64,000 bases of DNA from Clostridium aceticum (GCF_001042715.1 NZ_CP009687.1:3401418-3465417), one strand, 5' to 3'. Positions 36,099 through 45,545 are shown, counted from the stretch's first letter. Numbers and translations are program-made. Notes: a model not told the origin generated them from the letters alone.

Positions 36099-37064
36099 CT
36101 AATCAAAACTTTCCTGATTCTTCATCTGCAGTCTTTTAGCAATTTCCTCGATTTTTCTTAATCTATGGTTAACACCAGATTTTCCAATGGAAGGCGTAAT
36201 CATTTGTCCCAATTCCTTTAAACTAGCCTCTTGGTAGTTTAAACGCAAGTCAGCAATCTCTCTCAATCCTTCAGGTAGAGCATTAATCCCTACAGTATCC
36301 CTTATATACTCGATGTTTTCAATTTGTCTCATGGAAGCGTTTACAGTTTTGCTTAAATTTGCAGTTTCACAATTGACAATTCTATTTATATCATTTCTCA
36401 TTTGTTTATAGACCCGGATATTCTCTAAATCTAATAATGCTTTATGGGCTCCTATAATATTTAAAATATCTACCACTTGATCTCCTTCTTTAATATAAAC
36501 GACATAACTTCCTTTACGTTCTACAGTTTTAGCGTTTAGATTAAATTCATTAATTAAATTTTTGAGATCTTCACTATGCTGTAAGCTGTTGGTAACGAAT
36601 TCTAAGTGGTAAGTTTTTTCTGGAGCACTGATAGAACCTCCACCTAAAAAGGCTCCCCTTAAATAAGCTCTTTTGCAGCAATGCTTTGTTAAAAGCTCCT
36701 TAGGAAGTTCATAGGTTATATCAAAAGAATTGTTATCTTCTTTTAAGATTCCTACTTGTTTTAGAATTGTTACACTCCCCATACCGTGACTAATCATCAT
36801 CATATAGTAGTTATTTTTCTTGAGCCTTGAATTTCTTCTAATCATTACTTCCGTGTGAATTTCAAATAACTTTTTAATATATTTAAATATCTTTCTAGCA
36901 GTAGATGGATTTTCTGTATTGATTCTTAAATTGATTTTTTTAAGTCCTGTCAAGTGCAAAGTTCCACTCATCCTTATAAGAGCTGCTAATTCCGCTAGTT
37001 TACAACAATGTTGTTCTGGAAAAATTCTTGCCAACTCTGACTTGGTATTTGCTGAAAAAGACAT
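36099..37064 (-). CDS. whiA: DNA-binding protein WhiA
   Basis: The 321-residue protein has two LAGLIDADG-like homing-endonuclease-derived domains (AYLRGAFLGGGSISAPEKTYHLEF) and a C-terminal helix-turn-helix (LNYQEASLKELGQMITPSIGKSGVNHRLRK). In Bacillus, WhiA is involved in cell division and chromosome segregation. I use the ATG at 37064, which follows AAAGGTTGTG, rather than the upstream frame start at 37103. It belongs to the conserved rapZ-yvcK-whiA group, but here three unrelated genes lie between yvcK and whiA. Confidence 0.93.
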   Translation of the reverse strand: MSFSANTKSELARIFPEQHCCKLAELAALIRMSGTLHLTGLKKINLRINTENPSTARKIFKYIKKLFEIHTEVMIRRNSRLKKNNYYMMMISHGMGSVTILKQVGILKEDNNSFDITYELPKELLTKHCCKRAYLRGAFLGGGSISAPEKTYHLEFVTNSLQHSEDLKNLINEFNLNAKTVERKGSYVVYIKEGDQVVDILNIIGAHKALLDLENIRVYKQMRNDINRIVNCETANLSKTVNASMRQIENIEYIRDTVGINALPEGLREIADLRLNYQEASLKELGQMITPSIGKSGVNHRLRKIEEIAKRLQMKNQESFD

Positions 37065-37176
37065 AACATCACAACCTTTTATCTTATTATTTAGTATTTC
37101 CAAAATTAAGTATTATAATTTTAAAAGAACTGTACAAAATAGTAGTGGGTAATATATATTATTAATGGAGGTGTAT

Positions 37177-37347
37177 TGATCAATGAAACAACATCCAAAA
37201 ATGGAAGTAATGTGTCACGTACACAACTGTAAGTTTAATGAAACCGACTACTGTTTTGCTCCAAAATTAGAAGTAAATGCAAAAGGCAATGCAGATATGG
37301 CTAATTCTTCTGACGAAGCACTTTGTACAACTTTCCAATCTAAATAA
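37177..37347 (+). CDS. Small DUF1540 cysteine-motif protein
   Basis: The product (56 residues from TTG at 37177) contains MCHVHNCKFNETDYCFAPK and a last Cys in ALCTTF: the C-x4-C-x7-C...C pattern of DUF1540, a small putative metal-binding domain frequent in clostridia. The start is unusual. The ATG at 37184 is ideally spaced from GGAGG (168-172 of the 37000 block) but is out of frame and stops after eight codons. The in-frame options are TTG at 37177, only 4 bases from GGAGG, and ATG at 37201. It is divergent from whiA and converges on the Nudix gene. Function unknown. Confidence 0.7.
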
Positions 37348-37360
37348 TTCATCTATCTAT

Positions 37361-37387
37361 AAGACCTCACTTACTTTGTGAGGTCTT
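37361..37387. terminator. Shared hairpin between convergent DUF1540 and Nudix genes
   Basis: AAGACCTCAC pairs with GTGAGGTCTT around a 7-base loop, overlapping the last bases of the Nudix gene. T-run is weak on both sides. Confidence 0.65.
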
Positions 37388-37792
37388 CTTAATTTCTCGA
37401 ATAGCTTTTTGGATAATTTCTTTCTCGTCATCGTATTTTGCTAAACCTGCAGCACGATTGATATGAATAAACTTTGCATCAATAAATCCTTCTTCTTTAA
37501 GAGGTATGCACTGGATTTGCCTTGCTCGCATCAAAAACCAATGAACTGTCTTATTAATAAGGTCATTATCTTCCCAACTATTTTTAAATGTATAATGAAT
37601 TTCTCCTAAATATTTCAATACTTCAACTTTTACAGCTGCTTCTTCATGTACCTCCCGCACAGCAGCTTCTTCGATTGTCTCAGGATGTTCTACTTTTCCC
37701 TTTGGAAGTACCCAGTCCCCATTATATTTTTTTAACAATAGTATTGCATTGCCAAAAACCACTACCCCGCCAGCGCTGATTTCCTCTCTCAC
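37367..37792 (-). CDS. Nudix hydrolase
   Basis: The 141-residue protein has a Nudix box GKVEHPETIEEAAVREVHEE followed by AAV where the consensus has a glycine, an observed variation. The fold continues with HWFLMRARQ and a C-terminal helix. Nudix enzymes of this size clean up nucleoside diphosphate derivatives, often diadenosine polyphosphates or mRNA caps; substrate not readable. The best start is the GTG at 37792, which has AAAGGAG 8 bases upstream; an ATG frame to 37822 lacks a site. A Nudix gene near yvcJ/K/L is also seen in Bacillus, so this position may be old. Confidence 0.85.
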   Translation of the reverse strand: MREEISAGGVVVFGNAILLLKKYNGDWVLPKGKVEHPETIEEAAVREVHEEAAVKVEVLKYLGEIHYTFKNSWEDNDLINKTVHWFLMRARQIQCIPLKEEGFIDAKFIHINRAAGLAKYDDEKEIIQKAIREIKKTSQSK

Positions 37793-37939
37793 AACTTCAA
37801 CTCCTTTAAGCTTTATGCGCATTAATCCACGATGAAGTCCTCTAGTATGTCTATTTATTATTTAATAATTTTTTGTGAAATATTATAATAATAAATTACC
37901 ATATTAAATTATTTATTTCAATGAGAAACTCATCAAATA

Positions 37940-37980
37940 AGAAAAAAGACAAATTACCCCCTTCAAGGAAAATTTGTCTT
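37940..37980 (-). terminator. Terminator after tnaA
   Basis: AAGACAAATT pairs with AATTTGTCTT, loop about 15 bases, followed by six T on the minus strand. Confidence 0.85.
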
Positions 37981-38003
37981 AAAACTCATTCATACAACTT
38001 TAC

Positions 38004-39389
38004 TTACTCTCCAACAGGCTTTAGTTTAGCAGTAAAGTGTCTCAGCACTTCTGGTTCGTAGGTAAATTTAAAACCCTTTAAGGTTTCCCGCCTACGCCAA
38101 ATTTCTATTAAGGCATCTGCTACAACATCCATATGATTATAGGTATATACCCTTCTTGGTATCGTAAGTCTTAATAGTTCCATTGGAGATTCTAGCTGCT
38201 TTCCTGTTTCTGGGTCTCTACCTAATAGAAATGAACCGATTTCCACCGCTCTTACCCCAGCTTCTTTATATAACTCTACACAAACGGCTTGTGCAGGGAA
38301 TTGATGATAAGGTATCTGAGGACAAAACTTTTTGCAATCAACGAATACAGCATGCCCTCCCACTGGTCTTTGAATAGGAATTCCCGCCTCCACCAGTCTC
38401 TGACCTAGATATTCTATTTGTCCGATTCTACTTTCTAGATAGTCTTCCTCCACCACTTCCCTTAATCCTCTGGCCAAAGCCTCCATGTCTCTTCCTGATA
38501 ATCCACCGTAGGTAGGGAAGCCTTCTATAGGCACCACCATGGAACGCACCTTTGTATATAATTCCTCATCTTCTTTAACAGCAATCATTCCCCCCATATT
38601 CACAATGCCATCTTTTTTAGCACTCATAGTAAGGGCGTCACCATAGCTGAACATTTCTCTTATGATTTCTGTAATCTCTTTACTTTCATAGCCAACTTCT
38701 CTTTTTTTGATAAAATATGCGTTTTCTGCAAATCTAGCAGCATCAAAAACTACCTTGAGTCCATATTGATCAGCAATTTTCTTTACGCCTCTAATATTTT
38801 CCATAGATACTGGCTGACCACCTACACTATTACAGGTCACGGTTATAATGATAAAGGCACAGTTTTTTACTCCCTTTTCTTCAATAAAATCCTGAAGCTC
38901 TTCTAAGTCAAAGTTCCCCTTAAAAGAATGCTCTTTTTCCGTGTCAAAGGCTTCTTTTGTAACGAAATTAACAGCTCTGCCGCCTTTTAGCTCAACATGA
39001 GCCTTTGTTGTATCAAAGTGCATATTACTCAACACATACTGTCCCTTTTCCTCAATTAAGATGGGAAATAGAACATTTTCTGCGCCTCGTCCTTGATGAG
39101 TAGGTACAAAGTATTGGTAGCCAATAATATCCTGGACGCTTTTTTCTAAATGATAGTAATTTCTGCTGCCAGCATAGGATTCATCTCCTAGCATTAAACC
39201 CGCCCACTGCCAATCACTCATAGCACCTGTGCCACTATCTGTCAATAAATCAATATATATATCCTCTGCCCTCAGGGCAAACTGATTGTATCCTACTTCT
39301 TGAATCTTTCTTTCTCTTTCTTCTTTAGGTATTAATTTAATGGGTTCTACCATTTTAATTTTATAGGGTTCAGCTTTCTTTATAGACAT
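38004..39389 (-). CDS. tnaA: Tryptophanase
   Basis: The 461-residue PLP beta-eliminating lyase could be tryptophanase or tyrosine phenol-lyase. [47 protein letters not shown] and MSAKKDG (PLP lysine) are common to both. Two positions decide. MHFDTTKAH has the Asp of tryptophanase rather than the Thr of tyrosine phenol-lyase, and [19 protein letters not shown] has Ile where tyrosine phenol-lyase has the phenol-binding Arg381 (ERG). It should cleave tryptophan to indole, pyruvate and ammonia. A GAGGAGG site precedes the ATG. It lies between yvcK and whiA; no tnaC-like leader peptide or Trp permease is visible. Confidence 0.87.
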   Translation of the reverse strand: MSIKKAEPYKIKMVEPIKLIPKEERERKIQEVGYNQFALRAEDIYIDLLTDSGTGAMSDWQWAGLMLGDESYAGSRNYYHLEKSVQDIIGYQYFVPTHQGRGAENVLFPILIEEKGQYVLSNMHFDTTKAHVELKGGRAVNFVTKEAFDTEKEHSFKGNFDLEELQDFIEEKGVKNCAFIIITVTCNSVGGQPVSMENIRGVKKIADQYGLKVVFDAARFAENAYFIKKREVGYESKEITEIIREMFSYGDALTMSAKKDGIVNMGGMIAVKEDEELYTKVRSMVVPIEGFPTYGGLSGRDMEALARGLREVVEEDYLESRIGQIEYLGQRLVEAGIPIQRPVGGHAVFVDCKKFCPQIPYHQFPAQAVCVELYKEAGVRAVEIGSFLLGRDPETGKQLESPMELLRLTIPRRVYTYNHMDVVADALIEIWRRRETLKGFKFTYEPEVLRHFTAKLKPVGE

Positions 39390-39547
39390 AATACTTAAGA
39401 TCCTCCTCTATTAAGGTTTGGTTAAAAAATTTTATGTTTTAAAAAATTTTAACTATTATTAATTTCTACACTTCTCTTGCAATTCCTTCTAATTTATTAT
39501 GTCTATTTAAAATTTTTTAAATATGTTCTATTTTTTGTAAGTTGTTC

Positions 39548-40780
39548 TTATTTTTTCCTTTTCATCCCGTTGGCTAAATCAACAATTATTTTAGATAGCT
39601 GTACTGCATCATGCCTGACATAATCTTTTTTGATCTCAACGAGATTGCTTTCAATAAATTTTATCCCTTTATTTTTAAGATCTTCTCGATCCTTCTCTGT
39701 TATCTTTACTATACTAGCTCCTTCTTGCTGATATTTATAATAGGCACCATCGAAAACTTCACCATCATTTGCTATCACATAATCTATGACCAATTTAGGA
39801 CAATGCTCTAAAATAGCATTTACATGATCCATTACAGAGTATCCATCCGTCTCCCCCGGTTGTGTCATGATGTTAGAGATATATACTGTCTTATTATTAG
39901 ATCGCCGTATGGCCTCAGTAATATTTTTCACCAATAGATTAGGTAAAATACTGGTATAAAGGCTGCCAGGGCCTAGCACAATGATATCTGCCCCGTAAAT
40001 AGCTTCCACTACCTCCTTTAACCCCTCCGCTTCCTTAGGTTTTATAAAGACCCTGTCAACAGCACTATTTTCCTCTACACTTTTTTGTGGGATATTGGAC
40101 TCTCCCTTAACTACTTTTCCGTTTTTTAGTGCAGCATATAAGATAATATTTTCCAATGTGACAGGATAAACTTCTCCTGTCACTGCTAATACTTCGCTAA
40201 TTTTTTTAATAGCTTCTTCAAAATTATTGCTAATACCATTCATTGATGCAATAAATAAATTCCCAAAGCTTTGACCTTTTAAACTTCCCTCCTGAAACCG
40301 ATATTGAAGAAGCTGTTCCATGGTTGGTTCCATCTCCGCCAAGGCTAAAATACAGTTTCGTATATCTCCCGGAGGCAACATTCCTAAATCCTCCCTTAAC
40401 TTGCCGGAGCCTCCTCCATCATCTGCCACCGATACAACTACTGTAATATTAGCAGTATACAACTTTAATCCTCTAAGAAGGATAGATAAACCTGTACCTC
40501 CTCCTATTACCACCACCTTAGGCCCTTTAGATAAGAGTTTTTTGTTTAAACTGCCATTTACGGTAGCAATGTCTTGTGCCACTGACTTCAGTCCACGGTG
40601 AAATCCGTGATAAATAAAAAAAATACCTAGTAGTCCTATAAAAAATCGTAAGCCCCCATGAAGCTGAATCATCTCAAAAAAATATGAAAGAGAAAAAGCC
40701 AGTAAAAGGATGCCTAATACACCTAATACGACCCATCTTTTTATCTGTAGTCCTGGCTTCAACCAATAAATAGCCTTCAT
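39548..40780 (-). CDS. yvcK: YvcK/CofD-like regulator (gluconeogenesis factor)
   Basis: The 410-residue protein has a CofD-like nucleotide-binding core: KVVVIGGGTGLSILLRGLK, VSVADDGGGSGKLR, LPPGDIRNCILALAE and GPGSLYTSILPNLLV. YvcK binds UDP-sugars and is needed for normal envelope synthesis on gluconeogenic carbon sources. This one has about 85 extra N-terminal residues with two predicted transmembrane helices (about 17-34 and 43-60) that the Bacillus protein lacks, so it is probably membrane-attached. It follows rapZ by 6 bases. Confidence 0.93.
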   Translation of the reverse strand: MKAIYWLKPGLQIKRWVVLGVLGILLLAFSLSYFFEMIQLHGGLRFFIGLLGIFFIYHGFHRGLKSVAQDIATVNGSLNKKLLSKGPKVVVIGGGTGLSILLRGLKLYTANITVVVSVADDGGGSGKLREDLGMLPPGDIRNCILALAEMEPTMEQLLQYRFQEGSLKGQSFGNLFIASMNGISNNFEEAIKKISEVLAVTGEVYPVTLENIILYAALKNGKVVKGESNIPQKSVEENSAVDRVFIKPKEAEGLKEVVEAIYGADIIVLGPGSLYTSILPNLLVKNITEAIRRSNNKTVYISNIMTQPGETDGYSVMDHVNAILEHCPKLVIDYVIANDGEVFDGAYYKYQQEGASIVKITEKDREDLKNKGIKFIESNLVEIKKDYVRHDAVQLSKIIVDLANGMKRKK

Positions 40781-40786
40781 TTAAGC

Positions 40787-41653
40787 TCATTTCCTTTCCC
40801 CTAATGTATCATCCCTATGGGTTAAAATCGTTCGATATCCTTTTTCTTTTAGTTTATGATACAACACATAGGCTATGGTTACAGATCTATGCTTGCCACC
40901 AGTGCACCCAATAGAAATAACCAGTTGATTTTTACCTTCCTTTATGTAATGCGGTATAAGAAAGTCGGTTAACTCAAAAAGTTTATTAGAAAATTCAACA
41001 CTTATTGGTGAATTCATTACGTATTCTCTAACTTTTAAATCCTTACCGGTAAAATCTCGAAGTTCCTCTATATAGTAAGGGTTTGGTAAAAAGCGGACAT
41101 CAAAAACTAAATCCGAATCTAAAGGAATACCATGCTTAAAGCCAAAGGAAGTTATATAAATCATCAGATTATCAGTTTTATTCCCTTCGAAGTAAATATT
41201 TCTTAATTCTTCCTTCAATTGTCCAGGAGTCATTCTTGTAGTATCAATAATATTTGTAGCCATCATTTTTAATTTTTTAAGTCTTACTCTTTCTTTATTA
41301 ATACCTTCTCCTATGCTTTCATTAAAGGAAAGTGGATGATTACGACGGGTTTCTTTAAACCTTTTAATTAAAGCACTATCACTAGCATCTAGGAATAAAA
41401 TTTCATAATGATATTCTAAATCCCTTAACCCATCTAGACTCTCAAACAAGTCATCAAAAAACATTCCACCACGAATATCAATCACTAATGCTACCTTCTG
41501 TATATCTCCATGAGACTGTAGACACAATTCCACAAACTTTGGAATCAGTGCAGGGGGTAAATTATCAACACAATAAAATCCTAAGTCCTCCATGCATTTC
41601 ACCGCTTGACTTTTTCCCGCCCCCGACATACCAGTTATAATAACAAATTTCAT
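40787..41653 (-). CDS. rapZ: RNase adapter/nucleotide-binding protein RapZ (YvcJ)
   Basis: The 288-residue protein has Walker A GMSGAGKS (8-15), the family signature [25 protein letters not shown] and the C-terminal [13 protein letters not shown]. In E. coli RapZ guides RNase E to glmZ; in Bacillus the YvcJ protein is a nucleotide-binding protein connected with competence. Role in this organism is open. It is the middle gene of murB-rapZ-yvcK. Confidence 0.94.
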   Translation of the reverse strand: MKFVIITGMSGAGKSQAVKCMEDLGFYCVDNLPPALIPKFVELCLQSHGDIQKVALVIDIRGGMFFDDLFESLDGLRDLEYHYEILFLDASDSALIKRFKETRRNHPLSFNESIGEGINKERVRLKKLKMMATNIIDTTRMTPGQLKEELRNIYFEGNKTDNLMIYITSFGFKHGIPLDSDLVFDVRFLPNPYYIEELRDFTGKDLKVREYVMNSPISVEFSNKLFELTDFLIPHYIKEGKNQLVISIGCTGGKHRSVTIAYVLYHKLKEKGYRTILTHRDDTLGERK

Positions 41654-41684
41654 TTTTATCTAACTCCTCTTTTGTATTTGCTAC

Positions 41685-42599
41685 TTACTCTTCTCCTACG
41701 ATACGAACCTCCGGCTGCAATTCTACAGCAAACTGCTCAAACACTTTTTTTTGTATAAGGGCCATTAAGTTTAACACATCCGCTGCTGTTGCTTGACCGA
41801 TGTTTACAATAAAACCTGAATGTAGGTCTGATACCTGCGCATCCCCTACCCTTGCCCCCTTCAACCCAGCATCTTGAATCAACTTTCCTGCAAAATACCC
41901 TGGAGGCCTTTTAAAGGTACTCCCGGCACTAGGAAGGTGCAGTGGTTGTTTTGTCGTTCTCTTTTGTGTTAAATCATCAGTGATGGCTTTAATATCCTCA
42001 TACTTACCCTCTTCAAACTTCATTGTGACTTCCAAAACAATATAATTTTTTTTCTGTATGATACTGCTTCTATAGCCTAGTTCTAGTTCCTCAAAAGATA
42101 AGTCTAATACTTCTCCCTCTTGGTCTAAAACTTTACAACGTTCTACAACATCCTTCATTTCTCCGCCATAAGCACCGGCATTCATGGTGATTGCCCCACC
42201 CAAAGTGCCGGGAATCCCACTGGCAAATTCAAAGCCCTTCAGACTTTTTTGAAGAACCCTTTTTGACAAAGTAGATAATAATATACCAGCTTGTGCTACA
42301 ACCCCTTTTTCAGAGATAGTTACGTCATTAAATTTTTCAGCTATCTTTATTACAACCTTTCTCATTCCCTTATCCCTTACTAAGAGGTTAGAACCATTCC
42401 CCATAACGAAGTACTCTGCCCCTTCGGCTTTGCAAAGTGCTATAGCTTGTTGAATTTCTTCTACTTTTTGAGGCATCAATAATATATCGGCAGGCCCCCC
42501 GATTTTAAAGGAGGTGTGTTTTTTCATCGGCTCATCTAACAAAACATTTTCCTTTATCATGAAAGCTAAAAATTGTTGGTATAACTTATTTTTATCCAA
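41685..42599 (-). CDS. murB: UDP-N-acetylenolpyruvoylglucosamine reductase
   Basis: A FAD enzyme of peptidoglycan precursor synthesis, reducing UDP-GlcNAc-enolpyruvate to UDP-MurNAc with NADPH. Motifs: KKHTSFKIGGPAD, FVMGNGSNLLV, ASGIPGTLGGAITMNAGAYGGE, GYRSS and PSAGSTFKRP with the catalytic serine. I place the start at the TTG at 42599 (304 residues), because AGGAGTG lies 8 bases upstream of it, whereas the ATG at 42620 has no ribosome binding site. It is 31 bases upstream of rapZ, an arrangement common in clostridia. Confidence 0.94.
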   Translation of the reverse strand: MDKNKLYQQFLAFMIKENVLLDEPMKKHTSFKIGGPADILLMPQKVEEIQQAIALCKAEGAEYFVMGNGSNLLVRDKGMRKVVIKIAEKFNDVTISEKGVVAQAGILLSTLSKRVLQKSLKGFEFASGIPGTLGGAITMNAGAYGGEMKDVVERCKVLDQEGEVLDLSFEELELGYRSSIIQKKNYIVLEVTMKFEEGKYEDIKAITDDLTQKRTTKQPLHLPSAGSTFKRPPGYFAGKLIQDAGLKGARVGDAQVSDLHSGFIVNIGQATAADVLNLMALIQKKVFEQFAVELQPEVRIVGEE

Positions 42600-42665
42600 A
42601 TTATTCACTCCTAAGCTCATAAAGTTTATTAAAGTATATCTTTTTTTCTATTCTTGGTCAATTCA

Positions 42666-44018
42666 TCACTTTTCGGCAGCATTTAACATAACTTCTACTT
42701 TTTCCTGTGCTTCTTTTATAACTTGCTGAGATGACCTATTTTCTAAAACCCCCATACGTATTTCATTCTGCAATATTCTATCAATTTCCTTCCAATAGGG
42801 GTGAGGAGGGATTATTTTCGCAGTTTCAGCATTTTCATAGATTTGTGTCATCATAGGATCATCTTGGTAAATGTTTCCGACTTCCTTCTTTACGGGAAAT
42901 ACACCGAGACGATTTAGCTCTTCTTGATGTTTTTCATCCGCCAAGTATTTTAGAAACTTTATACAGACTTCTAGCTTTTCTCTGTCTTCTTGCTTATAAA
43001 TCCCATATGCCCCTATACCACTGGTCATTGTTAAGGGGTTTCCTAACTTTCCTGTTGGGTAATTAGCCACTTGGTAATCAAATCCTACACCTTCATTTTT
43101 TAAGTTTTCCAATACATTTAACGCCCATGTTCCCACAGGATAAACAGCGATGTTTTTATCCTTGTAAAAGTTGGTCCATGCAGCATTTGAAGTATTTTCA
43201 CCAAAGTCAGGTGGTGTTACCTTATATTTATGTTTTAGATCTATTAGCTTTTCTAATCCTGTTAAGGCTCCTTCATCATAAAAAGCGTATTGAAAATTAT
43301 TATTTATAACTTCTCCTCCATCACTTAATAGTATTCCCCATATATTATAATAACCTGATTGTATAAAACTATTAAATCCAAAATGATCTATTTTCCCGTT
43401 TCCCTTACTATCGTAGGTTAGTTGTTGTAGTTTCTCTATAAATTCTTCATAAGTCCAGTTGCCGTCAACCGGTGGCTCCACCCCCCGCTCGTTAAACAAA
43501 TCCAGGTTTAATACCATTGTATAGGTACTCATCATCCACGGAAGGCCCCATATATGTCCATCATAGCTGACTGCCTTAATCGCATCTTCCTTAAAGCTAC
43601 TTACTTCCTCCGCTGTTAGGTAAGGGTCCAAGGGTTGTAATACCTCTTTGCTTAAAATACTATAATCACTGCCAATCGGTAAGACATCTGGAGGATTTCC
43701 CATTTTTATAGCAGTATCTAGTTTAATTCCTCCCCGTTCCCAATCTAAAGGTTTAAAATCTATATAAACACCAGGATTTTCTTTTTCAAAGGCCCGTATT
43801 TTTTCATAGATCCACCTAAAATTTGTGCCGGTTTTTCTATCCAATCGCGGATAATCCCAAAAACTTATCACGCCCCTCCACTCCGCTTCTTTTTTCGTCA
43901 CATTATAGTCCCTATCTCTTGGATGAAACTTACTTAAATAAAAGGGACCTCCAGCAATGAATAAAATTAATACTATATAAATGAAGATTTTTAGCCATGT
44001 TTTCTTTATCTTTTTCAT
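42666..44018 (-). CDS. Membrane-anchored extracellular solute-binding protein (family 1)
   Basis: A 450-residue protein of the sugar-type periplasmic binding family: ISFWDYPRL, PPDVLPIGSDYSILS, YDGHIWGLPWMMSTYTMVLNLDLF, GNWTYEEFIEKLQQLT. One hydrophobic helix (about 11-30) follows a KKIKKTWLK start, but there is no lipobox cysteine, so it is probably held by an uncleaved signal anchor. No permease or ATPase genes are nearby. It could deliver to a remote transporter or act as a sensor or cell-surface sugar-binding protein. Ligand unknown. Confidence 0.82.
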   Translation of the reverse strand: MKKIKKTWLKIFIYIVLILFIAGGPFYLSKFHPRDRDYNVTKKEAEWRGVISFWDYPRLDRKTGTNFRWIYEKIRAFEKENPGVYIDFKPLDWERGGIKLDTAIKMGNPPDVLPIGSDYSILSKEVLQPLDPYLTAEEVSSFKEDAIKAVSYDGHIWGLPWMMSTYTMVLNLDLFNERGVEPPVDGNWTYEEFIEKLQQLTYDSKGNGKIDHFGFNSFIQSGYYNIWGILLSDGGEVINNNFQYAFYDEGALTGLEKLIDLKHKYKVTPPDFGENTSNAAWTNFYKDKNIAVYPVGTWALNVLENLKNEGVGFDYQVANYPTGKLGNPLTMTSGIGAYGIYKQEDREKLEVCIKFLKYLADEKHQEELNRLGVFPVKKEVGNIYQDDPMMTQIYENAETAKIIPPHPYWKEIDRILQNEIRMGVLENRSSQQVIKEAQEKVEVMLNAAEK

Positions 44019-44081
44019 ATCAATCCCCCCTACTTATGTCTATTCCAACCTATTATTCAATATTCATATGGATAAATAGGC

Positions 44082-44105
44082 AAAAAAAAGAATGCATTTT
44101 ATTCT
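44082..44105 (-). terminator. Weak terminator after the moaA-MOSC operon
   Basis: On the minus strand a short stem (AGAAT/ATTCT) is followed by TTTTTTTT, overlapping the MOSC stop region. Confidence 0.5.
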
Positions 44106-44515
44106 GCACTCTCTATTTTAACAAGATTATTAACTTGGATCCTTCCTGCCTCAAGGGGTCTTCCAAAAAATATATGCTTACTCAAAGTACATATATGCTC
44201 CTTAGCCAAGGCAGGACACCCTTTATGACACTTTTTTCCTACATCTGTTATGTCGATAGTTACACTACCTATAGCCATTTTAGTGTTTGGAAGAAGTTCC
44301 GACATATCCAATTCTTCTATAACAAAGTTTCCCATAAACTTCTCATGACAAAAGCCTCTTATCTTATCCTTTTGTAACTGTTCATACCCTGTATCAGTAA
44401 TAAAGCTCAGGTCTTTTCTTGTGTCTTCTCCCTTAAGAAGCTCCAACACCAGCTCCTTACACTGTCTCCAAATACCCTCTTGATCTTTACTAAAAATAGC
44501 CGTTACCTTTGGCAA
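44099..44515 (-). CDS. MOSC-domain protein
   Basis: The 138-residue protein looks like a stand-alone MOSC domain, the C-terminal module of molybdenum cofactor sulfurases: GFCHEKFMGNFVIEELDM, then VGKKCHKGCPALAKEHICTL containing the conserved cysteine, and FGRPLEAGRIQVNNLVKI at the end. It is thought to bind or deliver Mo/W cofactor with sulfur. Translation appears to start at a TTG (44515) 10 bases after an AGGAGG that lies inside the moaA stop region. The coupling to moaA fits a role in cofactor supply for the formate dehydrogenase nearby. Confidence 0.8.
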   Translation of the reverse strand: MPKVTAIFSKDQEGIWRQCKELVLELLKGEDTRKDLSFITDTGYEQLQKDKIRGFCHEKFMGNFVIEELDMSELLPNTKMAIGSVTIDITDVGKKCHKGCPALAKEHICTLSKHIFFGRPLEAGRIQVNNLVKIESAE

Positions 44516-44521
44516 TAGTTA

Positions 44522-45487
44522 TCAACCTCCTATTTCCGACATATTTCTTTTTCCTAGTTGATAATCCTCTGCCAATAAATAATGTTGTTGGGGCTTAGCG
44601 AACATAGCCTCTTCTAAAACTTCCTTTAACCGACTACTATCATTTCTTACGATATTTAATATATCTATTTCCGCATCGCTGTGAAGACAAGGTTTTAACT
44701 TACCATCACTGGTCATTCTGATTCTATTACATTCTCCACAGAAATGGCTGCTGATAGGATTGATAAAACCTACTTTTCCCTTGGCTCCTGGCAGCTTATA
44801 ATACTTTGCTGGGCTTGAGGTATGATGGGCTAAAGGAACTAGATTCCCTATCATTTTCTTTATTTTTTCATTAGAAATAAAACGATGTTTCGCCCAGTTC
44901 CCAGCTTCCCCTATAGGCATTAACTCAATAAATCTTACTTCTATATCATCATCCATTGTAAGCTTAACAAAATCTTCTACCTCGTCTTCATTATGTCCCC
45001 CTATTACAACAACGTTTAATTTTACCGGGGTCATACCTAGTCGAATCACTTCCTGTATACCATCTAACACCTTGTTAACGTTACCACCTCTAGTTATTTC
45101 AGCGTACTTCTCAGGTTTTAAAGAATCTATACTGATATTTACTCTTTTTAATCCTGCTTTTTTTAAATCTTTCGCATAATCTTTTAACAAAATACCATTG
45201 GTGGTTACAGCAATATCCTTTATACCATCAATTTTTGATAAGTTACCTATAAAATCAACAATCCCTTTTTTTACTAAGGGCTCCCCTCCTGTAACCCTTA
45301 TTTTATCTACCCCTAATGTAGCTGCCACCTTGGCAATTTCGGTGATTTCTTCAAAGGAAAGCATGTCTTCATGCTTTTTCTTATGATCTATTCCTTTTTC
45401 TGGCATACAATAAAGACATCTTAAATTACATAAATCCGTAATAGATATTCTCATATAATTAATCTTTCTATTGTACTGATCCTTCAT
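44522..45487 (-). CDS. moaA: GTP 3',8-cyclase MoaA
   Basis: The 321-residue radical SAM enzyme starts the molybdopterin pathway. The N-terminal cluster is CNLRCLYC (residues 20-27), then TGGEPLVKKG, ISIDSL, and the C-terminal cluster CGECNRIRMTSDGKLKPC. The protein ends in the GG dipeptide required for activity in known MoaA. It is controlled by the Moco-type riboswitch and terminator upstream and is followed by the MOSC gene. Other cofactor genes (moaC, moeA, mogA) are not in the window. Confidence 0.96.
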   Translation of the reverse strand: MKDQYNRKINYMRISITDLCNLRCLYCMPEKGIDHKKKHEDMLSFEEITEIAKVAATLGVDKIRVTGGEPLVKKGIVDFIGNLSKIDGIKDIAVTTNGILLKDYAKDLKKAGLKRVNISIDSLKPEKYAEITRGGNVNKVLDGIQEVIRLGMTPVKLNVVVIGGHNEDEVEDFVKLTMDDDIEVRFIELMPIGEAGNWAKHRFISNEKIKKMIGNLVPLAHHTSSPAKYYKLPGAKGKVGFINPISSHFCGECNRIRMTSDGKLKPCLHSDAEIDILNIVRNDSSRLKEVLEEAMFAKPQQHYLLAEDYQLGKRNMSEIGG

Positions 45488-45502
45488 CCTATCACCCCTA
45501 TT

Positions 45503-45536
45503 AAAAAAAGCTAGTCCAAGAAAGGACTAACTTTTA
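45503..45536 (-). terminator. Riboswitch-associated intrinsic terminator upstream of moaA
   Basis: AAAAGTTAGTCC pairs with GGACTAGCTTTT around a 5-6 base loop; seven T follow on the minus strand. It stands between the aptamer and the moaA start codon, as expected for an expression platform that stops transcription when cofactor is plentiful. Confidence 0.88.
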
Positions 45537-45545
45537 AATTTTGTC

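Noticed and set aside
38004-39389. Tyrosine phenol-lyase
   Set aside because: The phenol-binding Arg is replaced by Ile (VEIGSF) and the substrate-loop Thr by Asp (FDTT), both as in tryptophanase.
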